Assembly (NCBI GenBank): GCA_035576005.1
Contig: DATLXH010000078.1
Span: forward strand, 1-41,084
Source: DATLXH01 sp035576005
Lineage (GTDB): Bacteria > Acidobacteriota > Thermoanaerobaculia > Gp7-AA8
Reading direction: 5' to 3'
Length of the DNA stretch: 41,084 bases
Part shown: piece by piece, positions 16,703 through 25,101 of the stretch
Layout: the number at the start of each line of letters is the position of its first letter
Numbering within the stretch: the stretch's first letter is position 1
Program-made: the position numbers and the translations under genes
The notes under the pieces: model-generated
Database searches by the model: none
The model's input: the letters and a program-made list of their open reading frames with translations, nothing else
What the model was told of the DNA's origin: nothing

Positions 16703-16783
16703 TTATTTCTTCTTCGACTTAGCTTTGGATGATGACTTTTTCGAAGAGGACTTCGACTTTGACGCAGCTTTCTTTGCGGGCAT
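16703..16783 (-). CDS. 26-residue Lys/Ser/Ala-rich mini-protein
   Basis: Reads MPAKKAASKSKSSSKKSSSK then AKSKKK: ten or more Lys, the rest Ser and Ala, no hydrophobic core. The ATG has AAGGTGGTGA ending 5 nt before it, and an intrinsic terminator follows, so this is a proper expression unit despite its size. Composition matches the C-terminal tail of histone H1-like bacterial proteins and the tail of the 330-residue protein at 25952-26941. Binding to DNA, RNA or polyphosphate is inferred from charge only. Translation is probable but unproven. Confidence 0.65.
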   Translation of the reverse strand: MPAKKAASKSKSSSKKSSSKAKSKKK

Positions 16784-16798
16784 CGCATTCACCACCTT

Positions 16799-16954
16799 TC
16801 ATGCCGTACGGGACCTCACGGTCGCGCTTTCTTGGCAGATATACGCCGGATGATTCCGACGAACTTTTTTAAGTGGGAGAGACGGGGCCTCGATGGAGGT
16901 CATCATTCGACCTTCGAGCATCAGTTCCAGTTGAGTCCACTGTGCTTTTGACAT
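16799..16954 (-). CDS. Small ORF directly after a strong promoter
   Basis: A 51-residue frame from ATG 16954 that begins MSKAQWTQLELMLEGRMMTS. Its stop lies 15 nt before the start of the mini-protein gene. The predicted transcription start is only about 7 nt upstream, so translation would be nearly leaderless; an inner ATG at about 16906 has GAAGG before it. The N-terminal half looks like a genuine amphipathic helix, while the second half looks less protein-like and may be shifted out of frame. It could instead be just the 5' untranslated leader of the mini-protein mRNA. Confidence 0.35.
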   Translation of the reverse strand: MSKAQWTQLELMLEGRMMTSIEAPSLPLKKVRRNHPAYICQESATVRSRTA

Positions 16955-16967
16955 CGTTCGTGAAATC

Positions 16968-16996
16968 AATATGAGATCAATAAACAATAATGTCAA
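16968..16996 (-). promoter_or_regulatory. Sigma-70-type promoter
   Basis: On the minus strand a perfect TTGACA (16996-16991), 17 bp spacer, then CATATT (16973-16968, 4 of 6 consensus). The spacer is AT-rich in an otherwise GC-rich region. It drives the small ORF and mini-protein transcript. Confidence 0.65.
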
Positions 16997-17081
16997 GCCT
17001 TTCTCGAAACTTAAAACGATTCTCTTTCTCGAACCGTTCGCGACACACCATTGATCAGAGTTGAAATCGTGATGCTGATCA

Positions 17082-18173
17082 CTACGATCGACTCGCGGCT
17101 CGCGATCCCGAATCGATCGTCTGCACCACTCGATCGTAAATCTCGAGTGTCAGCTCCGTGCAGCGATCCCATGTGAATTCGCGGGCCCTCTGCGCTCCAA
17201 GTCTCGCGCATGATTCTCGAAGATCCGCATCACCGGCGATCCTTGTCAGCGCCTGCGCAATCGCATCCGTGTCCGTTGCGTCGACATGCAGCGCGGCACT
17301 CCCTGTGAGCTCGACCAGTGCCGCGGCCTCGGAGGTGATGACCGCGACCTCTGCTGCCATCGCTTCGAGAGCCGTCAACCCGAAACCTTCCTCCAGACTC
17401 GGAACGACCACGGCAACCGCTCCCTGATACAACCGCACCAGGTCTTCGGTCGAGACGTACCCGAGGCGCTTGATGCGCGGCGACTCGGCGATCGTGCGCG
17501 GGGCACCTGCGATCACAAGATCGATCTCCTCGACTTCTGAAATCCGGTTGAAGGCTGCGATCAGTCTTCCCAGATTCTTGTGCGGCTTGTCGTTCCCTGC
17601 GAAAAGGAAATAGCGCCGGCTCGCCAGACGCGACTGCGCATCATGAATCTCGCCGGGCGACCGGCGCAGGAAGAATGTTTCATCAACGCCGTTCGGCGTA
17701 ACGCTGATCCTCTTCTCTACTTCCGGATGCAACGCGATAATTTCCGCACGCACGGTCGCGCTCACCGTCGCGATCCATTGGCTCTTCGTCAGGGCCCTTC
17801 GGATCATCATCTTCGCGTAGAAGGATGCAAAGCGCCTGGAGACCGGCTGATGAAGGTGAATCAGGTCATGAACGGTCGTGACCATCGGTACTGACGTGAA
17901 GGGAGTGACGTAATGAGGGTTATGAAGGAGCGCCGCGTGATGCCTGGTGACGAGTCTCGGGATGGCGGTCAGCTCGCGCAGCGAATAAAGGGGGATCGGT
18001 GCTGAGACCAGCGTGAAGCGTGCGTCGAGAGCGAGACTCTCGAGTCTCCTGACATCGCCGAGAAGAACGAACTCGTGAGCTGTCCTGCTGCGCGAGAGGC
18101 CGCAAAGCAGCCCTCTCAGATAGGTACCGATCCCAAAGTCCGCAAGCTTCCTGCAGTCAATTGCGATTCGCAT
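17082..18173 (-). CDS. GT4 family glycosyltransferase (third of three)
   Basis: A 363-residue GT-B fold enzyme. The N-terminal Rossmann half begins MRIAIDCRKLADFGIGTYLR with the Gly-rich acceptor loop, 'TTVHDLIHLHQP' lies near 101, and 'SVTPNGVDE' (about 157) marks the domain linker. The C-terminal half has 'YFLFAGNDKPHKNL' and the nucleotide-sugar motif 'PSLEEGFGLTALEAMAAEV' (about 258), a variant of the EX7E motif. It retains the usual GT4 length. Last in the three-gene run; 56 bp separate it from the preceding gene. Likely builds an exopolysaccharide, O-antigen or glycolipid; acceptor unknown. Confidence 0.9.
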   Translation of the reverse strand: MRIAIDCRKLADFGIGTYLRGLLCGLSRSRTAHEFVLLGDVRRLESLALDARFTLVSAPIPLYSLRELTAIPRLVTRHHAALLHNPHYVTPFTSVPMVTTVHDLIHLHQPVSRRFASFYAKMMIRRALTKSQWIATVSATVRAEIIALHPEVEKRISVTPNGVDETFFLRRSPGEIHDAQSRLASRRYFLFAGNDKPHKNLGRLIAAFNRISEVEEIDLVIAGAPRTIAESPRIKRLGYVSTEDLVRLYQGAVAVVVPSLEEGFGLTALEAMAAEVAVITSEAAALVELTGSAALHVDATDTDAIAQALTRIAGDADLRESCARLGAQRAREFTWDRCTELTLEIYDRVVQTIDSGSRAASRS

Positions 18174-18229
18174 TCAGTGACTCCAGTGTAGTGCCGCACC
18201 TCCGGTCAGTAGAAGTCGAGTTTTCGGTT

Positions 18230-19321
18230 CTACCCTTCGGCAGCTTCCCGGAACATTTCAGTCATGAGCGACGCACTTCGATCCCATCGCCACTCTTTTG
18301 CCCGTTCGACGCCAGCGGCGCTCAGTTCCTCGCGAAGCGAGGAGCTGCTGCGCAGAATGCGAAGCGCTTCGCTCAGTCCTGTCAGGTCGCCAGGCTCAAT
18401 CACGATTCCAGCGCCGTCGAGATACTCGGCAATCGCTCCCGTTCGGGATGCGATGACGGGTGATCCGCATGCCATCGCTTCCAGAGGCGGGATCCCGAAC
18501 CCTTCTTCGAGCGATGGATAAACGAAGAAGAGCGCATGCCGGTAGAGGGCGCGCAGCGTGACGCGATCGACATAGCTCAGCATCACGACCTGCTCGTTCG
18601 CTATCGCACTTTCGAGCTTTGCCACTCGGCCCCAGCCGCGCTCGCCACAGAGCACAAGCTTCGGGCGCGGCTCTGGAAGGCTCTCCCAGGCAGCCAGCAG
18701 GTGATCAACCCCCTTTCGCGGCTCGATCGTTCCAACAAAGAGGATGTAGTCGCGTGAAGAGAGCCCCGAGGGCAACATTTCCTCATCGGGGCCAGCAGCC
18801 GGCGAGAAAAACTCGTCCACACCATTCGGCACCACAACGATTTTTCCGGCATCGATCGCAAAGCCGCGAATCAGTTCGTCAGCAGTCTTCCGCGATACCG
18901 CGGCAATGCGGCCTGCCTGCGCGAGACTTCGTCCTATGAACGTATTGAATGACAACACTGTTCGAAGTCGATGAGATGCAGGACGTGTGATGGAGGTCAG
19001 ATCATGAACCGTCACCACCCCGGCTGGCTGGAGTCTCACGGGAAGAGTACCGTGAGGTCCCCACAACACGTTGCATCGCTCTTCGACCACGATGCGTGGG
19101 AGATGGACCTGCTGCCAGAAGACTCCCGCAGCGCTCGCTCGCACGTTGAAACGGCAACGATCCAAACCGTCCTCATTCGCGATCGCCTCGTGCGATGCGA
19201 TCAGGGGCGGGACATCCAGCCCTAGCCGCCTGCAGATCTCGGCAGTGTGAACAGCGATGCCCGTACGATGGCCAACCAGGGCCCTCCCGTCAATGGCGAG
19301 GCGAACCGAATCGGAGCTCAC
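18230..19321 (-). CDS. GT4 family glycosyltransferase (second of three)
   Basis: A 363-residue GT-B enzyme. A GTG start at 19321 overlaps the TGA of the upstream GT4 (GTGA), the classic coupling geometry, and places the first strand 'VRLAIDGRALVGHRTGIAVH' at the N-terminus. Motifs: 'VTVHDLTSI', 'VVVPNGVDEFF', 'ILFVGTIEPRKGV' and 'YPSLEEGFGIPPLEAMACGSP'. The frame is open upstream to 19375, but that part lies inside the neighbour. Closest within the window to the 19318-20544 enzyme, so a local duplication is likely. Confidence 0.9.
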   Translation of the reverse strand: MSSDSVRLAIDGRALVGHRTGIAVHTAEICRRLGLDVPPLIASHEAIANEDGLDRCRFNVRASAAGVFWQQVHLPRIVVEERCNVLWGPHGTLPVRLQPAGVVTVHDLTSITRPASHRLRTVLSFNTFIGRSLAQAGRIAAVSRKTADELIRGFAIDAGKIVVVPNGVDEFFSPAAGPDEEMLPSGLSSRDYILFVGTIEPRKGVDHLLAAWESLPEPRPKLVLCGERGWGRVAKLESAIANEQVVMLSYVDRVTLRALYRHALFFVYPSLEEGFGIPPLEAMACGSPVIASRTGAIAEYLDGAGIVIEPGDLTGLSEALRILRSSSSLREELSAAGVERAKEWRWDRSASLMTEMFREAAEG

Positions 19322-20544
19322 AGTTCGGCCACGCGGCGAAACACTTTCATCGTCTCCTCGGCGGCCCGCTTCCATTGAAAGGAATCGAGCCGCGCTCTCC
19401 CCTTCTCCACCATTGCAGCACTCAGCGCGGGGTCGTGAACAACCCTCTCGATCAGGCTCGCGAGCTCGCCGGCGTCACCGGTGCGGAAGTAGAGGGCCGC
19501 ATCCCCTCCTACTTCGGGGAGAGAGGAATTGTTGGCGGCGACCACCGGTACCCCGTGCGCCATTGCCTCGAGAAGGGGAAATCCGAACCCTTCGTGCAAC
19601 GAAGGGAAAGCGAGCACGGCCGCTTTCCTGTAGACCGCTGACAAAGCCGCAGCCTCGAGGTATGACAGATGAAGAATCGACTCCTTCCATCGGCTGCGTC
19701 GCATCCTTCGCATCGTTCCTTCCGACTTCCAGCCGATGCTCCCAACGATCACCAGAGATCCTTCGAACCCGCCGCGGTCCTTCAGGATCTCGAACGCCGC
19801 AATCAGAGTATCAATGTCCTTCCGCGGCTCGACCGTTCCGACAAACAGCACATACGGCGCCTCGGGTGTCTGGAAGTTGCCGGAAACGGCGCCCGGAGGC
19901 TCGACCCCTGAATGAATTGCGACGATCTTTGCGGCATCGACTTCGTAAAATCCAAGGACATCGCGTCGCGTCGCGTCCGAAACGCAGATGATGGCGTCGG
20001 CGGCGAAGATCTCGTTCGTCATCTGACGCTCGAGGTTCGCCAGCGTCTCCTTCTGAACCAGATCGGGATATCGCTTGTAAGTGAGGTCATGAATCGTGAT
20101 CACACGGCGTCGCGCCACAGCCGACATGAGCCGCGGCAGAAAGTAGTTCCCACCGAAAATCAGATCGCAGTCCGCGAGTCGAATCAGCGGCAGGAAGGCA
20201 GCGGCGGTGAGCTGGCGGTCGAGAGTGGAAGGAGGGCGATCGCGAAGATCAAAAAAGAGATGCTCCACATTGACCGGCAGATCAACGTACAGGTGCGGCC
20301 CTGCCGAAGAAACGCAAGCATCGCCAAGAGCCACGAGCGTGACATCATCTCGCGCCGCCAACTCCCGCAACAGGTGATAGAGATACCACCCTACTCCGGT
20401 CAGCGGCTCGTAAAATGGTCGGATGTCGAAGCCGATCCGAAGCTTCCGCGGCGCTCGATCAATCGCACGGAGGACCCGCTGGGTCGCGGTGTGTGCGAGC
20501 AGGTCGACAATTCGTGAGATGGTTCTGGCGGCGCTCAGCGGCAT
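19318..20544 (-). CDS. GT4 family glycosyltransferase (first of three)
   Basis: A 408-residue GT-B enzyme with about 35 extra residues before the first strand 'LRIGFDIRPFYEPLTGVGWY'. Later motifs: 'ITIHDLTYKRYPD', 'AIHSGVEPP', 'VLFVGTVEPRKDID', 'FPSLHEGFGFPLLEAMAHG' (the catalytic/UDP-binding EX7E region, here HEGFGFPLLE). ATG at 20544. It leads the run of three GT4 genes and is coupled to the second by a 4-bp overlap. Cytosolic or membrane-associated glycan assembly is expected. Confidence 0.9.
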   Translation of the reverse strand: MPLSAARTISRIVDLLAHTATQRVLRAIDRAPRKLRIGFDIRPFYEPLTGVGWYLYHLLRELAARDDVTLVALGDACVSSAGPHLYVDLPVNVEHLFFDLRDRPPSTLDRQLTAAAFLPLIRLADCDLIFGGNYFLPRLMSAVARRRVITIHDLTYKRYPDLVQKETLANLERQMTNEIFAADAIICVSDATRRDVLGFYEVDAAKIVAIHSGVEPPGAVSGNFQTPEAPYVLFVGTVEPRKDIDTLIAAFEILKDRGGFEGSLVIVGSIGWKSEGTMRRMRRSRWKESILHLSYLEAAALSAVYRKAAVLAFPSLHEGFGFPLLEAMAHGVPVVAANNSSLPEVGGDAALYFRTGDAGELASLIERVVHDPALSAAMVEKGRARLDSFQWKRAAEETMKVFRRVAEL

Positions 20545-20709
20545 GCGTCCGGAGAGTAATGGTTATGCCCGTTTATGGCTATCCGTCTGAGCCCCGGACT
20601 CTCGCCGCTCGACCCCCGCTCGCTTGCGGGTTGCAGTGGCATGGATGGAGCAGCGGCTTTGTCGTGACAAGCGTGTGCTGGTAGCGGATCGTTCGTCCTC
20701 AACGAAATC

Positions 20710-22032
20710 GTGAAAAAAACTCTCCTACTGAGCGGTGTAGTCATGCTGCTGCTCGTCGCCGCTGTCGCATTTTTCTTCTTGCGCGTGGTGCCAGAGCCGC
20801 CGTCCAGGCGTCTCTTTGACAATCGCCGGCTCGTTTCCGGACTCAGGCTGGTTCCGGTTGACGCGGATGCCGTCGTCATGGCCCCATCCGCCAAGGGTCT
20901 CTCGCGTGCACTGCGCGGAAATCGGGTAACCGCAGCGGGCTACGCCGAGCTCGAAGCAAAATCCGGGTTCGGAGCTCTGCGCCGCGTTCCCGGCGAGCTC
21001 GACCTGATCGCATGGCGGCGCGAAGGCCAGCTGTTTTACGCGGTCGCAGGCAGCAAGGTGCAACGCTCTTTCATCACGACTGCTTTGAGGCTGAGCCCGA
21101 GCGCTCCCACCTTGCGCGTTGATGGAGAGTGGCTCACGACATCGCCGTCGGCGCCCTCGCCTCCTCTCGAATCGAGCGAGCTCGCGAGCATGGCGAAAGA
21201 GGGGCGCGGCAAGCTGTTCCTTTACCTCGCTCCGCGCGAGCGAGACTTCCTCGCGGCCCCCGGCAACCCCGCCTTCCTTACAGTGGATCTCAAGCAGAAT
21301 CGAGTGGAGGTTCACTCGCGCTCTCGCAATCTCTCCCCCGCAAATGGCAATGACGCTCTCCCGTTCGCTTTCCCACACTCAGCTCTTCTCTCGATGAAAC
21401 TGCGAGAGGTGCCCTCTGCCATCGGTGAAATCGAGAAGCTGACGCGTCTGAAGCTCGCAGGTCTGATCCGTGATGGAGCGATGCTCTCAGTCTATAAAGT
21501 TGATGACCGGAAGGCGATCCCCCGGCTCCAGGGGACGATTGTCATCCCCGCCGACCAGCAGAAAGCAGCTGAGCTGGCCCTCGCAATAGAAAATATGGCT
21601 CCATCCATTGGAGGAACTCTGGGCCGGCTACTCGGTGGGGCAAAAAGACGGAGCGAGCGATCCGGACCCGACGGCACAAAGGTGGTGAGAATCGAATCGG
21701 TCGGATACACGGTGGAGCACGCGCTGATCGGCCGCGAGTTGATCGTGAGCCTGGACAAGTCGAGCATGGACCGTTATCTGATCGACAGGAGAAGCGCAAC
21801 ACCGTCTTCCCCTCAAGCCCGATGGACGATGAGACTGGACGACGCAGAGCTTCGCAGGATCGCGAAAGTTGGAGAGAATGATGCCCTCCGGCTCTTCGCC
21901 CCTGAACTGTCCAGGCGCATCCAGGAGCTCTCGCGTGTCTCATCGCTCATTCCGGAAGGATGTCTTCTCGAGGCAACCTCAACGGTCACAGTGGCTTACG
22001 AAGAGATTTTCGCCACAGTGACTGCGAAATAG
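20710..22032 (+). CDS. Membrane-anchored protein of unknown function
   Basis: A 440-residue protein with one N-terminal membrane helix (residues 6-25), then a large exported domain with alternating strands and helices. I do not recognise the family with certainty; the pattern ('VPVDADAVVMAPSAKGL', repeated 'VPSAIGEIEKL'-type segments) recalls DUF3352-like periplasmic proteins. No catalytic motif. GTG start. It lies 100 bp upstream of the YceD-rpmF-plsX-fabD genes in the same direction and may be their operon leader. Confidence 0.7.
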   Translation: MKKTLLLSGVVMLLLVAAVAFFFLRVVPEPPSRRLFDNRRLVSGLRLVPVDADAVVMAPSAKGLSRALRGNRVTAAGYAELEAKSGFGALRRVPGELDLIAWRREGQLFYAVAGSKVQRSFITTALRLSPSAPTLRVDGEWLTTSPSAPSPPLESSELASMAKEGRGKLFLYLAPRERDFLAAPGNPAFLTVDLKQNRVEVHSRSRNLSPANGNDALPFAFPHSALLSMKLREVPSAIGEIEKLTRLKLAGLIRDGAMLSVYKVDDRKAIPRLQGTIVIPADQQKAAELALAIENMAPSIGGTLGRLLGGAKRRSERSGPDGTKVVRIESVGYTVEHALIGRELIVSLDKSSMDRYLIDRRSATPSSPQARWTMRLDDAELRRIAKVGENDALRLFAPELSRRIQELSRVSSLIPEGCLLEATSTVTVAYEEIFATVTAK

Positions 22033-22136
22033 ATTCGCTCGAAAAAAGGTTTTCGCTCGTCTACCGCTGAGCTCAGGGCTTCGCAGCAGCTACTCGACCC
22101 TCCGCCCTGGCTGACCGCCACCACAACAAAGTGACC

Positions 22137-22688
22137 ATGCAGACCTTTCTCGATTTCGATTCCGTAGACAAATACGGTCCGCAGCATGCGGATACGACGT
22201 TTGCAATCTCGGGCGAGCAACTTGGGCGCGATGAAGTGGATCAGCTCGAGAAGGTCGAGATCCAGGCACACGCCGATCAGGGTCACCTCGAGGGAGAATA
22301 TCTCGTCGAGGGTGAGATCGACATGAAGGGCAATCTGCGCTGCTCGCGTTGCCTCGAGCCCTACTCATTTGCGAACCGGTCACCGTTTCGCCTAAGATAT
22401 CGCCCTCGCCCCGACGCCGCGCAGCTGGCCGAGGAAGAGCTCGAGCTTGGCGAATCGGATCTTGAAGTCGAGTATTACTCCGCCCGGCAGCTCGATCTGG
22501 GGGAGCTGGCATCTGAGCAGCTCCAGTTGTCACTACCGATGAAACCTCTCTGCAGCGACGCTTGCAGGGGACTCTGCCCGCAGTGCGGGCAGAACCTCAA
22601 CGCTCAACCATGTTGGTGTAGCACGCAAACCGAAGACCCCCGATGGGCTGCATTGCGGCAGATTCGCAACGAGCTCCAGAAGAAATGA
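22137..22688 (+). CDS. YceD family protein (DUF177)
   Basis: About 183 residues. The DUF177 signature 'MKGNLRCSRCLEPYSF' (about 63-78) and the C-terminal Cys block 'CSDACRGLCPQCGQNLN...CWC' are present, the latter suggesting zinc binding in this branch. YceD is linked with 23S rRNA maturation and is almost always next to rpmF, as here. Either GTG 22131 or ATG 22137 could be the start; ATG is preferred. The C-terminal 'DPRWAALRQIRNEL' is a family hallmark. Confidence 0.9.
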   Translation: MQTFLDFDSVDKYGPQHADTTFAISGEQLGRDEVDQLEKVEIQAHADQGHLEGEYLVEGEIDMKGNLRCSRCLEPYSFANRSPFRLRYRPRPDAAQLAEEELELGESDLEVEYYSARQLDLGELASEQLQLSLPMKPLCSDACRGLCPQCGQNLNAQPCWCSTQTEDPRWAALRQIRNELQKK

Positions 22689-22721
22689 TGATCGCCGCCG
22701 TATAGATAAAGGAGTAGCACC

Positions 22722-22907
22722 GTGCCGAATCCCAAAAGAAGACACTCAAAAGCCCGAACCCGCAGCCGTCGCGCTCACGACTTCCTCAAGCCGAAGTCGC
22801 TCTCGCTCTGCCCGCAATGCCAGGAGTCCAAGCTTCCGCATCGCGTCTGTTTAAAGTGCGGCTTCTACAAAGGGCGCGAAGTCATCACCGTGAAAGCGGT
22901 GCTATAG
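22722..22907 (+). CDS. rpmF: 50S ribosomal protein L32
   Basis: 61 residues. N-terminus 'PNPKRRHSKARTRSRRAHD' is the L32 signature and the zinc ribbon is complete: CPQC (about 31-34) and CLKC (about 44-47). GTG start with AAAGGAG seven nt upstream. Part of the large ribosomal subunit near the peptidyl-transferase entrance. Sits between YceD and plsX, the conserved bacterial order. Confidence 0.97.
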   Translation: MPNPKRRHSKARTRSRRAHDFLKPKSLSLCPQCQESKLPHRVCLKCGFYKGREVITVKAVL

Positions 22908-22917
22908 TCGCTCGCTC

Positions 22918-23979
22918 ATGGGAAGCGTCAGTCCCACACCTCGTACTGCCCGGATAGCTCTTGACGCGATGGGGGGCGATCACGCTCCCGCAGAGATCGT
23001 CGCCGGGGCGTTACTCGCTGCAGCCGAATATCCGGTCGAAATCCTGCTGGTTGGCCGTGAGGAAGTACTCCGTCAGGAGCTGGCGTCAAAAGCTCAGTCC
23101 CTCCCCGGCAACATAAGCATCGTAGATGCTCGCGAAGTCGTCGAAATGGACGACACCGCTCTTGCCCCTCTACGCCGCAAGCGTGACTCCTCGGTCCGCG
23201 TCTGCGCGAATCTGGTCGCCGAAGGCCGCGCCTCCGCGTTCGTATCTGCCGGCAATACGGGTGCAACCTGGACTTCTGCCAAAGCTGTTCTCGGCATGAT
23301 CGAAGGAGTTGGCCGCCCCGCGCTTGCCGCAGTGGTGCCAACCGCCACTGGCCATACGCTGCTGCTGGACGTTGGGGCCAACGTAGACTCAAAGCCGAAT
23401 CATCTTCGCGAGTTTGCCGTCATGGGTCATTTCTACGCACAGATGCTCTTTGGAATCGAAGCGCCGCGGGTCGGTCTTCTGTCCATCGGCGAAGAGGAAG
23501 GGAAAGGAAACGAGCTGACCCGCGAGGTCTTTCGCGTCCTCAAGGAAACGGGGTTGAACTTCATCGGGAATGCCGAAGGACGCGACATTTACAACGGCAA
23601 TGCCGATGTCGTCGTGTGCGACGGATTCATTGGCAATGTCGTCCTCAAGGCTTCCGAAGCGCTCGGGGAGATGATCAGCAGAACGCTTCGCGAGGAGCTC
23701 ATGGCGTCGCTCAGCGGGCGGCTTGGCGGGTTGCTGTCACGCCGCGCCTACGCAAGTCTGAAGAAGAGGATGGACTACTCTGAGTACGGCGGAGCCCCTC
23801 TGCTCGGCGTCAAGGGTGGATGCATCGTCTGCCACGGCAGGTCGAATGCGAAGGCGATCAAGAATGCCGTTCGTGTCGCCGCCGAGTTCGTTTCCAGCGG
23901 CATCGATGGGAAAATTCAGAAGAAGATTGGCGACCTGCATTCAAGAGAGCAAGCTGAAGGAATTCTTGCTGCTCAATAG
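22918..23979 (+). CDS. plsX: Phosphate acyltransferase PlsX
   Basis: 353 residues. 'IALDAMGGDHAP' at the N-terminus, 'GNTGATW' (about 112), 'DVGANVDSKP' (about 154), 'GLLSIGEEEGKGNEL' and 'DVVVCDGFIGNVVLK' are diagnostic. It makes acyl-phosphate from acyl-ACP for phospholipid synthesis at the inner membrane face. ATG is 10 bp after rpmF. Normal family length, no defects. Confidence 0.96.
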   Translation: MGSVSPTPRTARIALDAMGGDHAPAEIVAGALLAAAEYPVEILLVGREEVLRQELASKAQSLPGNISIVDAREVVEMDDTALAPLRRKRDSSVRVCANLVAEGRASAFVSAGNTGATWTSAKAVLGMIEGVGRPALAAVVPTATGHTLLLDVGANVDSKPNHLREFAVMGHFYAQMLFGIEAPRVGLLSIGEEEGKGNELTREVFRVLKETGLNFIGNAEGRDIYNGNADVVVCDGFIGNVVLKASEALGEMISRTLREELMASLSGRLGGLLSRRAYASLKKRMDYSEYGGAPLLGVKGGCIVCHGRSNAKAIKNAVRVAAEFVSSGIDGKIQKKIGDLHSREQAEGILAAQ

Positions 23980-24025
23980 CCGCTGAGCCGTCTTCGATGG
24001 CAAGAGGCCACGGTGAGGAACGCGG

Positions 24026-24964
24026 GTGAACAACAAAACGGCATTTGTTTTTCCGGGACAGGGAAGTCAATCGGTCGGGATGGGCAGGGACGTGGCCGAA
24101 CAGTTTCCCGTCGCAAGGCGACTCTTCGACGAGATCGATGACGCGCTCGGGTTTTCGCTCTCACGACTCTGCTTCGAGGGACCTGAAGACGAACTGAGAC
24201 TGACTGCCAACACGCAGCCGGCGATCCTTGCCGTCTCTTCCGCGATCCACGCGGTGATCGAGGAAGCTGGCGCCGCACGGCGCGACCTCGTCGCCGGTCA
24301 CTCTCTCGGCGAGTACAGCGCGATCGTGAGTGCCGGAGGGCTCGGAGCGGCCCAGGCGGCGAAGCTTGTCAGGGCCCGTGGGACGTTCATGCAGACCGCA
24401 GTGCCGGCCGGACAAGGTGCTATGGCCGCGCTCATAGGCCCTTCACTGGAGGACGTCCAGGCGATCTGCATGGAAGCAGCACAAGGCGAGGTCGTTTCGG
24501 TCGCGAACATCAACGCACCGGGTCAGATTGTGATTGCCGGTACCAAGCCTGCCATCGAACGGGCGATCGCGATTGCCAAAGGCAGGGGAGTCAGAAAGTC
24601 GCTGCTCCTGCCTGTGTCTGCACCATTCCATTGCGCACTCATGCAGCCTGCCGAGCTCGAGCTGAAGCCACTGATCGAGTCGGCTCCCTTCAAGGATCTA
24701 TGGGTGTCGCTGATCTCGAATGTCGACGCCTCTCCAATTGGAACACCCATCGCCGTACGCAACGCATTAGTGCGGCAAGTGGTGTCGCCGGTTCGCTGGG
24801 TCGAGTCGGTACAGCGCATGATCGAGTCCGGCGTGAGTCGATTCGTTGAGATCGGGCCGGGCAGCGTCCTCGCGGGATTGATCCGGCGGATCGCACCTGA
24901 CGCCGAGGTCGTGAGCGTGAATGATGCCGAATCGCTTTCGCGTTTCCTCACGAGCGCCAATTAA
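24026..24964 (+). CDS. fabD: Malonyl-CoA:ACP transacylase FabD
   Basis: 312 residues. 'FVFPGQGSQ' with oxyanion Gln near residue 11, nucleophile elbow 'GHSLGEY' (Ser about 93), Arg about 118 and His about 202 in 'SAPFHCALM'. Transfers malonyl from CoA to ACP. GTG start with GAGGAA upstream, 46 bp after plsX. fabH and acpP, frequent neighbours, are not between these genes. Confidence 0.96.
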   Translation: MNNKTAFVFPGQGSQSVGMGRDVAEQFPVARRLFDEIDDALGFSLSRLCFEGPEDELRLTANTQPAILAVSSAIHAVIEEAGAARRDLVAGHSLGEYSAIVSAGGLGAAQAAKLVRARGTFMQTAVPAGQGAMAALIGPSLEDVQAICMEAAQGEVVSVANINAPGQIVIAGTKPAIERAIAIAKGRGVRKSLLLPVSAPFHCALMQPAELELKPLIESAPFKDLWVSLISNVDASPIGTPIAVRNALVRQVVSPVRWVESVQRMIESGVSRFVEIGPGSVLAGLIRRIAPDAEVVSVNDAESLSRFLTSAN

Positions 24965-25101
24965 CCGGCACCGCCCACGCGCTCTCCGCATGCAGTCATT
25001 CCGAGCGTATTCAGGCCAATGCCGCGGCGAAGAAAAAGGAACGATGTGTCGTCCCGACACGCCGGTTGTGATTGCCGTTGACGCGAGCCTGCTGATCACG
25101 A

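Noticed and set aside
25046..25065. Hairpin GTGTCG/CGACAC between fabD and fabG as terminator
   Set aside because: Short stem and no T run on either strand.
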